A stretch of 64,000 nt of DNA from Isoperla grammatica (GCA_945910005.1 OX246745.1:40690425-40754424), one strand, 5' to 3'. Positions 46,781 through 59,600 are shown, numbered from the stretch's first letter. Numbers and translations: made by a program. The notes: generated by a model from the sequence alone, not told the origin.

Positions 46781-49755
46781 ACCCAAGTCTTAGTTTGTAA
46801 GGTGGCATCCATGCCTACGCTTGAACCACATGCACACCCAAGTCTTAGTTTGTAAGGTGGCATCCATGCCTACGCTTGAACCACATGCGAACCCAAGTCT
46901 TAGGTTGTAAGGTGGCATCCATGCCTACGCTTGAACCACATGCACACCCAAGTCTTAGGTTGTAAGGTGGCATCCATGCCTACGCTTGAACCACATGCGA
47001 ACCCAAGTCTTAGTTTGTAAGGTGGCATCCATGCCTACGCTTGAACCACATGCGAACCCAAGTCTTAGGTTGTAAGGTGGCATCCATGCCTACGCTTGAA
47101 CCACATGCACACCCAAGTCTTAGGTTGTAAGGTGGCATCCATGCCTACGCTTGAACCACATGCGAACCCAAGTCTTAGTTTGTAAGGTGGCATCCATGCC
47201 TACGCTTGAACCACATGCGAACCCAAGTCTTAGTTTGTAAGGTGGCATCCATGCCTACGCTTGAACCACATGCGCACCCAAGTCTTAGTTTGTAGGAGGG
47301 CATCCATGCCTACGCTTGAACCACATGCTAACCCAAGTCTTAGGTTGTAGGGTGGCATCCATGCCTACGCTTGAACCACATGCGAACCCAAGTCTTAGTT
47401 TGTAAGGTGGCATCCATGCCTACGCTTGAACCACATGCGCACCCAAGTCTTAGTTTGTAAGGTGGCATCCATGCCTACGCTTGAACCACATGCGAACCCA
47501 AGTCTTAGTTTGTAAGGTGGCATCCATGCCTACGCTTGAACCACATGCGCACCCAAGTCTTAGTTTGTAAGGTGGCATCCATGCCTACGCTTGAACCACA
47601 TGCGCACCCAAGTCTTAGTTTGTAAGGTGGCATCCATGCCTACGCTTGAACCACATGCGAACCCAAGTCTTAGTTTGTAAGGTGGCATCCATGCCTACGC
47701 TTGAACCACATGCGCACCCAAGTCTTAGTTTGTAAGGTGGCATCCATGCCTACGCTTGAACCACATGCGCACCCAAGTCTTAGTTTGTAGGAGGGCATCC
47801 ATGCCTACGCTTGAACCACATGCGAACCCAAGTCTTAGTTTGTAAGGTGGCCTCCATGCCTACGCTTGAACCACATGCGCACCCAAGTCTTAGTTTGTAA
47901 GGTGGCATCCATGCCTACGCTTGAACCACATGCGCACCCAAGTCTTAGTTTGTAAGGTGGCATCCATGCCTACGCTTGAACCACATGCGAACCCAAGTCT
48001 TAGTTTGTAAGGTGGCATCCATGCCTACGCTTGAACCACATGCGAACCCAAGTCTTAGTTTGTAGGAGGGCATCCATGCCTACGCTTGAACCACATGCGA
48101 ACCCAAGTCTTAGTTTGTAGGAGGGCATCCATGCCTACGCTTGAACCACATGCGAACCCAAGTCTTAGTTTGTAAGGTGGCATCCATGCCTACGCTTGAA
48201 CCACATGCGCACCCAAGTCTTAGTTTGTAAGGTGGCATCCATGCCTACGCTTGAACCACATGCGCACCCAAGTCTTAGTTTGTAGGAGGGCATCCATGCC
48301 TACGCTTGAACCACATGCGAACCCAAGTCTTAGTTTGTAAGGTGGCCTCCATGCCTACGCTTGAACCACATGCGCACCCAAGTCTTAGTTTGTAAGGTGG
48401 CATCCATGCCTACGCTTGAACCACATGCGAACCCAAGTCTTAGTTTGTAAGGTGGCATCCATGCCTACGCTTGAACCACATGCGAACCCAAGTCTTAGTT
48501 TGTAAGGTGGCCTCCATGCCTACGCTTGAACCACATGCGCACCCAAGTCTTAGTTTGTAAGGTGGCATCCATGCCTACGCTTGAACCACATGCGAACCCA
48601 AGTCTTAGTTTGTAAGGTGGCATCCATGCCTACGCTTGAACCACATGCGCACCCAAGTCTTAGTTTGTAAGGTGGCATCCATGCCTACGCTTGAACCACA
48701 TGCGAACCCAAGTCTTAGTTTGTAAGGTGGCATCCATGCCTACGCTTGAACCACATGCGCACCCAAGTCTTAGTTTGTAAGGTGGCATCCATGCCTACGC
48801 TTGAACCACATGCGCACCCAAGTCTTAGTTTGTAAGGTGGCATCCATGCCTACGCTTGAACCACATGCGAACCCAAGTCTTAGTTTGTAAGGTGGCATCC
48901 ATGCCTACGCTTGAACCACATGCGAACCCAAGTCTTAGTTTGTAAGGTGGCATCCATGCCTACGCTTGAACCACATGCGCACCCAAGTCTTAGTTTGTAA
49001 GGTGGCATCCATGCCTACGCTTGAACCACATGCGAACCCAAGTCTTAGTTTGTAAGGTGGCATCCATGCCTACGCTTGAACCACATGCGCACCCAAGTCT
49101 TAGTTTGTAAGGTGGCATCCATGCCTACGCTTGAACTACATGCGAACCCAAGTCTTAGTTTGTAAGGTGGCATCCATGCCTACGCTTGAACCACATGCGC
49201 ACCCAAGTCTTAGTTTGTAAGGTGGCATCCATGCCTACGCTTGAACCACATGCGCACCCAAGTCTTAGGTTGTAAGGTGGCATCCATGCCTACGCTTGAA
49301 CCACATGCGAACCCAAGTCTTAGGTTGTAGGAGGGCATCCATGCCTACGCTTGAACCACATGCTAACCCAAGTCTTAGGTTGTAAGGTGGCATCCATGCC
49401 TACGCTTGAACCACATGCGAACCCAAGTCTTAGGTTGTAAGGTGGCATCCATGCCTACGCTTGAACCACATGCGCACCCAAGTCTTAGGTTGTAGGGTGG
49501 CATCCATGCCTACGCTTGAACCACATGCGCACCCAAGTCTTAGGTTGTAAGGTGGCATCCATGCCTACGCTTGAACCACATGCTAACCCAAGTCTTAGGT
49601 TGTAGGAGGGCATCCATGCCTACGCTTGAACCACATGCGAACCCATGTCTTAGGTTGTAGGAGGGCATCCATGCCTACGCTTGAACCACATGCGAACCCA
49701 TGTCTTAGTTTGTAGGAGGGCATCCATGCCTACGCTTGAACCACATGCGCACCGC
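46781..49755. repeat. 55-bp minisatellite array, about 54 copies
   Basis: The unit begins ACCCAAGTCTTAGTTTGTAA and ends GAACCACATGCG. Variants are GCGAACCC, GCGCACCC or GCTAACCC at the join, TAGTTTGTAAGGTGG or TAGGTTGTAGGAGGG in the middle, and GGCATCC or GGCCTCC. The TAGGTTGTA form is confined to the left (46836-47350) and right (49260-49720) ends. The interior is nearly uniform. Each unit has GGCAT and ATGCC as a 5-bp inverted repeat. It is not coding. Confidence 0.97.
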
Positions 49756-50541
49756 GAACTACAATAATGAGATCAGACTGTGGGTTTGTTACGTCATTGA
49801 AAGAAACATATATTACTTATTATACGATTACTTCCTTCCGCCCACACATTATTGTTTTCACCTCCACCGCGACAGTGACAAGAAAAGTATAAACCTTGTG
49901 GTCGTGGCAGCCATTGTCCGCATTACCCAACATCTACCGAGAGAAATTTGGCTTACATTACTGCTGCAAGTGTTTTGGACTACATCACTGCTTCTACATC
50001 ACATCAGAAGAATAGCACTAGTCACATTAAACAATTTCCATAATCTTTGCTGACTAGTGACAAGTTTATGATTCCGAGTATATTATTATGTAAGTGGGTC
50101 ACAGTCATGCAGGAAGAAGATTAATAAACACGAAACGGATGGAACTGAATGTCAGGTTGGATCAAGACTATAGCTGCCGTGATGGTGGCGTGCCCCACGC
50201 CTTGTGTTACTTAACAATTGGCTTCGTTTTGTTAAATTTCTATCAGGAAACTGTTACACAACGTTATTTATTTGCAGCTTAGCGGTCGCGCGTTCACTTT
50301 AAATGCCATATCAAACCAGTTGTCGCCATCGGTAATTATCTCGTTATCTCATTTGGTGGCGTTGGACTACTTTCCGCTTTTGTGCGTTGGTCAAGTTGAC
50401 CGTTGACATTATTAGATGATATTTCTAATTATTGTCTGCAAATAGTTTGCATTTCATCTTGAGTGTGTCTGTACATGTAGAGATCCGTTGCCTATATCAT
50501 TTCACAGGGTTTTCGGCTAAATCCAGCGATGGTGGCATAAT
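49756..50541. other. Unique sequence, nothing recognised
   Basis: A 105-codon frame (49736-50053) starts inside the last 55-bp unit and has no recognisable domain. Confidence 0.4.
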
Positions 50542-50890
<349 letters not shown>

Positions 50891-51074
50891 AGCTTCAAAA
50901 ATGTCTTATGCTATGATAATGAACGTTCGATTAATTGTAATTACATTTAAAATTAATCCCTCTCCACTATTATTAACAATGTTTGGAGAGTTGTTCTAAT
51001 GTTTCACCAACATCTGAAGTCGAGACTTCATGTATCTTATTTTCTGTTTGTCTCTCCTTACATTAGATTTACAT

Positions 51075-51173
51075 TAGCTTTAGAGGTAAGATGGAAGAGC
51101 GAACTATGTTCGAATCTCGCCTATTTGTAAATGAGTTGTAATTGCTTTTTTACAAATAAAGATGATATTATTA

Positions 51174-51264
<91 letters not shown>

Positions 51265-51266
51265 TA

Positions 51267-51317
<51 letters not shown>

Positions 51318-51322
51318 GTAAT

Positions 51323-51388
<66 letters not shown>
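51075..51388 (+). mobile_element. Retroposon remnant: B-box-like head, hairpin, AATAAA, (AAT)n tail
   Basis: GTAAGATGGAAGAGC and TATGTTCGAATCTCGCC look like a compressed Pol III promoter. TATTTGTAAA (51122-51131) pairs perfectly with TTTACAAATA (51149-51158). This is followed by AAG and over 200 bp of (AAT)n from about 51166. The layout matches the LINE 3' ends at 41311 and 52395. Confidence 0.5.
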
Positions 51389-51806
51389 CAACAACTGGAA
51401 GAGCAACATGCCATTGTGTGAACTCTTCAGTGAAATATAATTTTATATAGTTTATAAGCTGAATGTTTTTAATATTTTGGTATGAACATATTGGTGAAGC
51501 ATTTTGCTACTTCTAGCATCGTTATTGAGTGAGTACCTGTTTCGTAACAGTATTTTTCCAGTAAAAAGGGTTTTTTGAAATTGAATTTGAGAAAACTGAA
51601 AGTGTAGACATTGCATACATTCGTAACCATGGGTACATCTAGATCAAGTTCTTTGTGAAGCCATCATGTAAAAATGATTAGCTCCGCAACCAAAGCTTAT
51701 AGACAAGCTTATATGAACCTTGTTAAAGTTATACACTGCCTTACAAATACACGAGTGGATGTCAATGTCAAAATATAATAACTAAACTTTTAATGGTTAA
51801 AAACAC
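51389..51806. other. Unique sequence, nothing recognised
   Basis: AT-rich with no supported feature. The next retroposon's 5' boundary may lie here. Confidence 0.35.
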
Positions 51807-52110
51807 ATGGATCTAGGTCACCATACAGAGGCAACTCAACATGGCCCTAGACCTGTGATAGTAAACACGGTTGAAGATAACAATATAATTAAAAAGAAAA
51901 GGACGCCGTGGACTAAGGAAGAGTATGAGGAACTTATGTTTTGTTATTTATTTACTATTGAAACAACGGAAACTGGTATCACAAAAGAATCTTTCAAAAT
52001 TTGGAAGGAGCGAAACCCAGACGTACGACCAGAATTGGATGCTAAACACAAGGGAACTACAGAAGACAGCCATTCTGGGTACTGCTCGCATTTTGAGAAA
52101 GGTTCTATAA
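51807..52110 (+). pseudogene. N-terminal fragment of a retroelement-type protein, frameshifted
   Basis: ATG at 51807 opens a frame with a basic patch (KKKRTPWTKEEYEELMFC), then FKIWKERNPDVRPELDAKH. The spacing of W, E, L, Y and W is like the short Myb/SANT-related segments that precede RT in some LINE proteins, by my recollection. Near 52045-52060 the sense changes frame: the next frame continues better (LQKTAILGTARILRKVL) to TAA at 52108. No RT follows. Instead, 3' UTR-like sequence begins at once, so this looks like an internally deleted, non-autonomous derivative. Confidence 0.45.
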
Positions 52111-52172
52111 TATTTTGATATCAGTTTTTATATTGAAGTCTTTATGTTATGTTTATATAATTGTTTTATGTA

Positions 52173-52274
52173 GAATTTATGACATTGCGTGGTCCTGCGA
52201 TGTGGTGCGGGTGTTTTGGGTTGGCCCGGGTTCGTACTGCGTCGCACCGCAGGGCCACGCGGTGTCATGAATTC
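52173..52274 (+). other. 27-bp stem-loop in which every mismatch is a G.U pair
   Basis: The left arm 52173-52199 (starting GAATTTATGACATTGCG) pairs with the right arm 52248-52274 (ending CACGCGGTGTCATGAATTC). Of 27 positions, 23 are Watson-Crick. The other four (52178, 52185, 52186 and 52193 with 52269, 52262, 52261 and 52254) are all T opposite G, which pair as G.U in plus-strand RNA. The 48-base loop contains a second GTGCG/CGCAC pairing and GGGTTCGTAC, a B-box-like core. Confidence 0.85.
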
Positions 52275-52394
52275 AACTATATTTGATTTATGTGTAATAT
52301 AATAATCTTTGTGATATGTAAAATCTTTTTAAAATGTAATTATTTTTGTAATGTGTAAAATCTTTGTAATGTCATTTTTTATACTGTGTGGTTG

Positions 52395-52499
52395 CAGCAC
52401 CTAAGAGGTGAGGATCACCTTTGGTGCTGTAGACTAATAATGTACCTGCCATCTGGTGATGTGATAAATAAAGATAATAATAATAATAATAATAATAAC

Positions 52500-52592
<93 letters not shown>
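52395..52592 (+). mobile_element. Retroposon 3' end: double-stem hairpin, AATAAA and (AAT)n tail
   Basis: CAGCACC (52395-52401) pairs with GGTGCTG (52423-52429), and inside AGGTGA (52406-52411) pairs with TCACCT (52415-52420) around GGA. The sequence then reads GTGATAAATAAAG, and (AAT)n runs from 52474 to 52592 with one AAC near the start. The architecture is the same as the minus-strand LINE end at 41311-41159, though the hairpin sequence differs. This is likely the 3' end of the element starting at or before 51807. Confidence 0.75.
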
Positions 52593-52594
<2 letters not shown>

Positions 52595-52937
52595 CCGTAG
52601 TGTAATAATAAAAGTAACGTGATGGATGGCCAATGATGCGATAGGGCCTACATATATAAGGTGACTATGAAACCATCATAGAATGTATCTCAGTTTCTAT
52701 AAAAAGTGGGCATTGAGTTTATTATGGAGTGGGTACATACGCAATGAATACGCACGTGTTTATGGGGGCTCGAACCCAGGTAATGACGGCGGCTCTGGGT
52801 TTAACCCTCATTACAATTACTTTCACATTTATTATTTATTGCGCGGACGGAGTTAAAGGTTATTTTTTCTATTCTGTGGTTTCTAATACTGTATCCAACC
52901 GCAATTGTCTTTGATGTAGGAGGAATGCTGATGTTTA
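52593..52937. other. Unique sequence, nothing recognised
   Basis: A 61-codon plus-strand frame at 52729-52914 has one hydrophobic run but no supported start or splice site. Confidence 0.4.
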
Positions 52938-53083
52938 GGCAACCCAAGACTACCTTACACATGCTTTCGTCACAGGCGAGGCACTCATACCCAACCAGCG
53001 AACCGCCCGAGACAAGCGCGCGCAAATACCGATCGCTGATTGGCTACGACCCCGTCGCCTGTGTAACGTAGTCTTGGGTTGCC
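52938..53083. mobile_element. 146-bp foldback MITE with 24-bp inverted ends and TA target duplication
   Basis: The left end GGCAACCCAAGACTAC (to 52961) and the right end GTAGTCTTGGGTTGCC (from 53060) form 24-bp inverted repeats with one mismatch. TA flanks both ends (52936-52937 and 53084-53085), as for Tc1/mariner-type insertion. A second inner pairing, CCAACCAGCGA with TCGCTGATTGG, makes almost the whole element an imperfect hairpin. It encodes nothing. The superfamily is inferred from the TA only. Confidence 0.82.
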
Positions 53084-55986
53084 TATACTGACTGACGTAC
53101 TTCCACCTAGCCCACATGTTCAGTCTTACTATTCGGCCTTGTTAATGAAGGCCATACACTCATTTGATTTGCTTCAAGTAGCCGTCACTTGGTAAACAGC
53201 TCGACTTTCATTCATTTCTTCTGATCAGCATGAGTAAGATAATCTAGTGAATAATAAAGCACTCAACAAATTCAGTGGTTAGGCAAAAATATATTTTTTT
53301 GAACGAGCACTCATTAATATGCATTTTTAGACAGTGCAAAAATCACAAACTTGCCTTGAAATTGAATGGTTTGGTGAATAAGTGGAGGATTTTTGTTACA
53401 TCCGATGTATCTGGCAGTTAACACTAAATGAGGAGACACGCAGCATTTATTGCTGTATTGTTTAAGAAATATGCAATATGCAAACTGATTCATTACACGC
53501 GCACACATAAGGTGAAGTTTGTGTGTTGTGTTTACTAGTTGCTTTTCACTGTTCACTGTTCCCTGTTTGGACGTGGTGAGAGAAGTAGACGGTACACAAG
53601 TCAATCGTATCTCTGATAACATCGTTGCTGAAACCTTCTTAATGGGTTTGATTTGAATACACTTACGGTAAATAGGTCCCATGGCTACTTTCTAACAATA
53701 CAACGTATAAACTTAACATAATATTCGAATGAATTTACTATACATACTTCTAAATCTCACATTCCACTCTCTCTTTCCATTACGGCTTACATGTAAGAAC
53801 ATTATTATATAATCCATTAAAAGTCTTATACATTTGGTTTTACTAATTTCCATTAAAGACAGCCTTGACCCTAAGGAATGCAACAAGGTCATTAGAATGT
53901 ACCGCCAATTGAAGTAAATCACAGTTTAAAAACCACATACGTTTGTAACAACCTTGGAGATCTTCTGCGGTCTCGAAGAAATTGAAATAAATTGAAAAGA
54001 AATTGATGGAAATTAACTTTCAAAAAGTTAAGGTTAAAATGTCATGAAGACAGTTTTCTATCGAAACCGAAAATCGATTTCATAACATAAGAAATAAGTA
54101 TCTATAGCTAACCTTTATAACTTTGGTTTTTTTTCACTTTCAAAAAAGGTTTGTTTGAGTTTAAGCTCTAAAGGTTGAAGGTCGTTCAGCTCCGAACGAG
54201 AAAGTAGGAATGTGTTGTCAGTATTATCCATCCCGTACAAGATAAAGTAGAAGCGCTCAAAGATTACAAGATATGGTAGAAGCGCTCAAAGATTTCACCC
54301 TTGACACTTACAAAATCACGAATTCGAAACCACAAACTCGGGTGATACAGAATTCCCGCGGACCTTACGAAGAAATATGTGGAGACACAACATTTATCAG
54401 TGCCCTGGATGGGCTCGGCCTGTCGTACGTGTCAAATTTCTGACTTTCCAGCAGATAAAACCAATACAACTTTGCACAACTCATAGGCCTACCCATAACG
54501 TTATAGATGCAACATTGTACTCCCCTGCTCCGACCAAAACAGACTCCGGCCGCCCTTGGCTCTCAAGTGACGGACGCAATGTTTCTTTAAAACTGTCTAA
54601 ATATCATAATTTCCCTTGTACTATGTTCGCTTACTTGTTATTGTCAAAGGGCACAAGATTGCATTTAAAAGTGATTTGCAGATTTGGACACCATAACCTA
54701 TCAAGGACATCAAGGCTGCAATTACTTTGAAGGTGAACGCAATTATTTTAACGAGAATGTATGTAAAGCCAAAACAAATACATCCGGTTTCCGATAAATT
54801 GACCGACCATTAACACCGAATGTTAAAAACTGTCATAACCGACATCTTGTTACTGTCTTTAAATTACCTCTGCGTTCATTAAACGTAATTTTCGGCAAAC
54901 TAAAATATAGTTCTGTTGGAGGTTTTACATAATTGATCAATTGCTTTACAAATATTCACGTTTTAGTTTCCAACATCTATAATTCTTTTTAAGAAACCAG
55001 CCCTGGGACAACTTGCCTCTCTTCTATAACTAACTAAATTGTAGGTATGGTGTTGGAACATTTGAGAGGGAATGTCCAAGGTCTACTTAACATACGTCTT
55101 GTCACTGAGTAAACCCTTCAGTTGGGTTTGCCGGTGACCTGTATCGTGTATTAGTGCTGAGCGACAAACATCCGTCACTTATGATTGTATTATAAACGAA
55201 AACAATTGTTCGCTTTACTCCCTTAAGCCTTGACCTTATACACCGTAGAAATTTTTCATTTTTCCTGCACGTGCGAACATCATTGTGTGTCGTGTGTGCA
55301 GAACTCAGATCAGAGACTTGCTGTACGAGAATATTCCACAATCCTGGTAAGAAACCTTAATGGAAGCTTTACAATGTCCTCTCGATTCTAACCTTAAAAG
55401 GCCACTATTAGAATCATGTTCACCTTGTGGCAGTATGATATAACCCTTGTCTCTTGTCTTGTATGAACTGTATTTGCACACATACACTAGTCACGAGCCA
55501 CAGGCCACAACATCATTAGTTATAAGAACAATTGTTTCCTATAATATATCAATTTTGATTACTGGTTATTGTGAACACCATGATCACACATAAATTCATT
55601 TTTGAAGAGATGATAGGTGCAAAGAAAACGCTGTGTGAACCTAAACAGCAACACTGTGCATCGTACGACTATCGGGGTCAGTTAGGAGGTGCACAGGGTG
55701 AATTAGTTATCTGTGGGAGGAACTGAAGACATCAGCATCACGTTTCAATCACGGTTGTATTTTACTCAGTTTATGTCCTTCATCTTACATCTACTAATTA
55801 GTTTCCATCGAGATGTTTGTTATACAACATTATATACTGGTTTAGAATTGACAGCTTCTCGCTGTAATGTGTGCCCAATCGCTTTTACCCATGCGGGCAA
55901 ATGTGAAATGCCGCTCACGATACGCATAAGACTCGCTTCTACAGCCGCCTACTGACCTGCGTGATGCACATTGTACTCATATCCGT

Positions 55987-56039
55987 GTCAGTTGACTCAG
56001 TCAATGCACTAACCCTTGACTGAGTTGATTTCAACTGAC
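55987..56039. other. Interrupted 18-bp inverted repeat
   Basis: GTCAGTTG and ACTCAGTCAA (55987-56004) pair perfectly with TTGACTGAGT (56016-56025) and CAACTGAC (56032-56039). A 6-nt bulge (TGATTT) lies on the right arm and the loop is 11 nt. Confidence 0.85.
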
Positions 56040-56579
56040 CGCGGTCCTCTAATTCTACAGACAACAATGAACACTAATTTAAATCTATTTTCAAATTTGT
56101 GTCAAAGTATTTGTTGTGCATTAGGGACCGAGATGAAGCCTATCTAAGGGCTGAGGGGGTGAGAACATGCTGAAGCTCAGTAGGTTCCACTGAAGTAAAT
56201 ACGTCTGCGCTGCTCCTGTGTTTAATGCAACAGCCAATAGACCACCAGACGTCCGTGAGTTGTTTGAGCAACACCCGACGCATGGTCCAGATGAAATGTT
56301 AAGACCATGGGCGCAACGCGGGACAGTCTCAAGACAGAAACGGCGATGGCGAAACAACATTTCATTCCAATGCAACTTCCAAGCTCGAAAAAAAAAGATT
56401 TAAATATCATTAATGTGTGGAATACAAAATGCATTTCCTAATTACATTATTTTGCACGCAACTTATTAAATTACATTGCCCATCACAAAATGGAGGTCGT
56501 TAATCAAAATTGACAACTGAGGCCACGAGTTGAAACGTGGTCTGTTCGGCCTTCTAAATCAGGAAACAGTTCCTTGCCA

Positions 56580-56605
56580 AGTAATAGATTTTCTAATCTA
56601 TTACT
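56580..56605. other. Perfect 11-bp hairpin with TTCT loop
   Basis: AGTAATAGATT pairs with AATCTATTACT. There is no T run after it and no evidence of function. Confidence 0.85.
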
Positions 56606-57254
56606 GTCCCCAAATTTTTAAGTTGAATTTGGAGTGGACGTCATTTATAAATACGCTACATTTACTTAGACACGCCAATCAAACTATCAACCAAAATATT
56701 TAAATTCTACTGTAAAAAATAATGGAAAGAACATAAAATTAAATAAGCTTACATCTAAATAGAGACTTCATTGTAATAATAAGGCGCATAAGTATAATTA
56801 TTAATATGTGTATAAAAATAACTATGACAAATAATTTAAAACAATTTGAAAGACTGTGTTGATATACTCTTGAAAAGTACTCTTCTAAACATGAAATTGT
56901 AAAAAAAATCTGTATCACTTATTAAAGTTCAGTGCTCTACTTGATTTAGTTTTGCAATAAAATTTTTCTTTTCAAAATAAATGTTATTATATTTGGGAGT
57001 AACTATGTCACACACATTAATTTAAAAAATTGTAAATGTTAATAGTATAAAGAGTGATCCGGACACATCAGGCACAGTACAGCAAGGATTGCGTTTTGCT
57101 TCTCACCGCACTCGTACTCGTGCTTGTCGCCCTGAGGACAATGAAACCATATCGTATCACGCCAAGCTGCAGCCATGAGAGAGTGGTGCACTTGATGTCA
57201 TGTGGATGGATGCACGCCGTGAGAGTTAGTTCAATGCAGACTTAGCTTCCGGAC

Positions 57255-57282
57255 TGACTCTCTGACTCTCTGACTCTCTGTG
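57255..57282. repeat. 8-bp tandem repeat, 3 copies
   Basis: TGACTCTC repeats three times. Confidence 0.9.
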
Positions 57283-57365
57283 GGAAATAATTGTTTTCAA
57301 TCACAAATTTGTTTCACAATGTAAAAAGTAATAATCTTCATCATTTTTTCTAATTGATGTGTAGA

Positions 57366-57643
<278 letters not shown>

Positions 57644-57644
<1 letters not shown>

Positions 57645-58659
57645 TCTTGTAGAAAACCTTCGCTGCCTATGGGATAACTTATGTCCCTCGCAGGTGACTT
57701 CTGGACTCCATGTGTCATATAAAGTAGTCTCTAAATTTGGAATATGTTTTAGCAATGGGACATAATTAAGTTGATGTAGTAGTTGTGTAGTATGTAGCTT
57801 TGTGTGACGACATCAAAATGAGTTGGCATTCTTGTTTTGAATTTATTGAGCACATGACTATAAATGTTGGCTAGCTCTAGAATCAAGAGTTCTTACAGAA
57901 GCACTGTGCAGTCTTACACGGTTTCCTTAGACGCAATACGTGTAAGAGCCACATAAACTACGCTATAACCTGTACTGCAATGCTTCCCATGCAGCTTCAC
58001 AAGTTATTTTAATTTGCGTGGATTTCATTGCCAAGTTAATATTTCATTCAACTACGCAATTCGCAACGGAAATTCAATTGAATTTAGTCATGTAAAGTGG
58101 CCATGTCTTCCGATGAGAATATGGATCAATCATCAAGCACAGAGGTAGTTTCATCTTCCCCACCCCGAGATGTAACCTATCGCACAATTTGAGATCAGCC
58201 ACCACAGATTTCAGAAGTACTAATATCTTCACGATCTAGCCTCATTTTAAGTGATTAATTATCAAACGTTAGGTAATGATGAGACTAACTGCAAATTAAT
58301 TGAATTAATTAACGGCTGCTATTTTATAAGTTGAGTGGTAACCAAGATGCCGCGTGATGTATGACATGACACAATTATATCCGGTGACAGTACATAACAC
58401 TTGATCACTTTACACGTGACTCTAACCCAGGACTTTTCATTCGTTTACCCTAAATCATCAGACTACGGCCGTAATTACAAACTTGTTCAATTATTCGTCA
58501 TGACTTATGTTATAATTAAACATGACCTATTTTCATAGAAACACGTTTAGCAGAATATTTAATATTTAGATGACTGAAACGTCGAACGTGAAGAATTTGA
58601 TATGTTTATGAAGCTGTTCGTGAAATCTCCGTCGAAAAGAGCGCTCGTGCTCCGATGTC
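57644..58659. other. Unique sequence leading into the 30-bp array
   Basis: From 58604 ATGTTTATGAAGCTGTTCG opens a short frame with KSPSKRAL before a stop. It is noted because the following array encodes basic S/T-P-x-R repeats in another frame. Confidence 0.35.
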
Positions 58660-59088
58660 AGCTGTAACGCCTGCAAGAGCTAAGCGCTCAGCTGCCACGC
58701 CTGCAAGAGCTAAGCGCTCAGCTTCCACGCCTGCAAGAGCTAAGCGCTCGTGCTCCGATGTCAGCTGCCACGCCTGCAAGAGCTAAGCGCTCAGCTGCCA
58801 CGCCTGCAAGAGCTAAGCGCTCAGCTGCCACGCCTGCAAGAGCTAAGCGCTCAGCTGCCACGCCTGCAAGAGCTAAGCGCTCAGCTGCCACGCCTGCAAG
58901 AGCTAAGCGCTCAGCTGCCACGCCTGCAAGAGCTAAGCGCTCAGCTGCCACGCCTGCAAGAGCTAAGCGCTCAGCTGCCACGCCTGCAAGAGCTAAGCGC
59001 TCAGCTGCCACGCCTGCAAGAGCTAAGCGCTCAGCTGCCACGCCTGCAAGAGCTAAGCGCTCAGCTTCCACGCCTGCAAGAGCTAATT
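58660..59088 (+). repeat. 30-bp tandem repeat, about 14 copies, open as a 10-residue basic repeat
   Basis: The unit is CAGCTGCCACGCCTGCAAGA plus GCTAAGCGCT, with almost no variation. A GTGCTCCGATGT insertion near 58749 copies the 5' flank at about 58645. On the plus strand from ATG 58758 it reads as about 11 repeats of SAATPARAKR, then a unique tail to 59154. An ATG at 58653 opens a shorter version that goes out of frame at the insertion. T-P-x-R motifs occur in H1-like and protamine-like proteins, but homogeneity of the DNA and an open minus strand argue for a non-coding minisatellite. Confidence 0.85.
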
Positions 59089-59600
59089 ATTACTACAATT
59101 GTTGTACCTTTTCTATGGGAAGTCGATTAAGAAACCGCGATGGCTCCGCTGGCTGAATGAGGCAATCAAACCAGGCGGCATTTGACGTCATTCCTCAAGT
59201 TTGTGTACTCTTTTTGTTAATCATGGGATCTCAATTGGTTGGCCAATTATTCTTCTCATTGCAAAACAGCATCATCATGTTTCATAAAACGTATAAACCG
59301 TTACCCCTTCTCAAATAACTAGCGATTATGCCTCAAGACCGTTGGAAGGATTCAATGATTTTCATACAAATTAATCTTGTCAGGATTGCGAACAAGGTCA
59401 TTTTTACGCCACGTATAGTTCTGAGTAAACTTGGCACAACCAACACCGCTCAATGCTTCATGCAACACTGTCCTATTACATGTGACTGACAGTACAAATA
59501 ATAAAAAAAAAAAAAAAACACAAACTGATCATGATCAAAATATTTAATTTTAACTGAATTAAAAACTGAATCATGAATCCGCTACAAAACGGAAATGGTC
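59089..59600. other. Unique sequence with a poly-A run
   Basis: An A run lies at about 59501-59518. No gene is seen. Confidence 0.4.

Larger units (their letters stand above)
53084..57254. other. Long unique AT-rich stretch with a few inverted repeats, no supported gene
   Basis: Frames of 117-122 codons occur (53314-53682 minus, 54377-54730 plus) but show no domain and could be chance. GTAGAAGCGCTCAAAGATT is repeated twice near 54250 and 54283. Two hairpins are listed separately. No tRNA, snRNA or transposon termini are seen. Confidence 0.45.
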
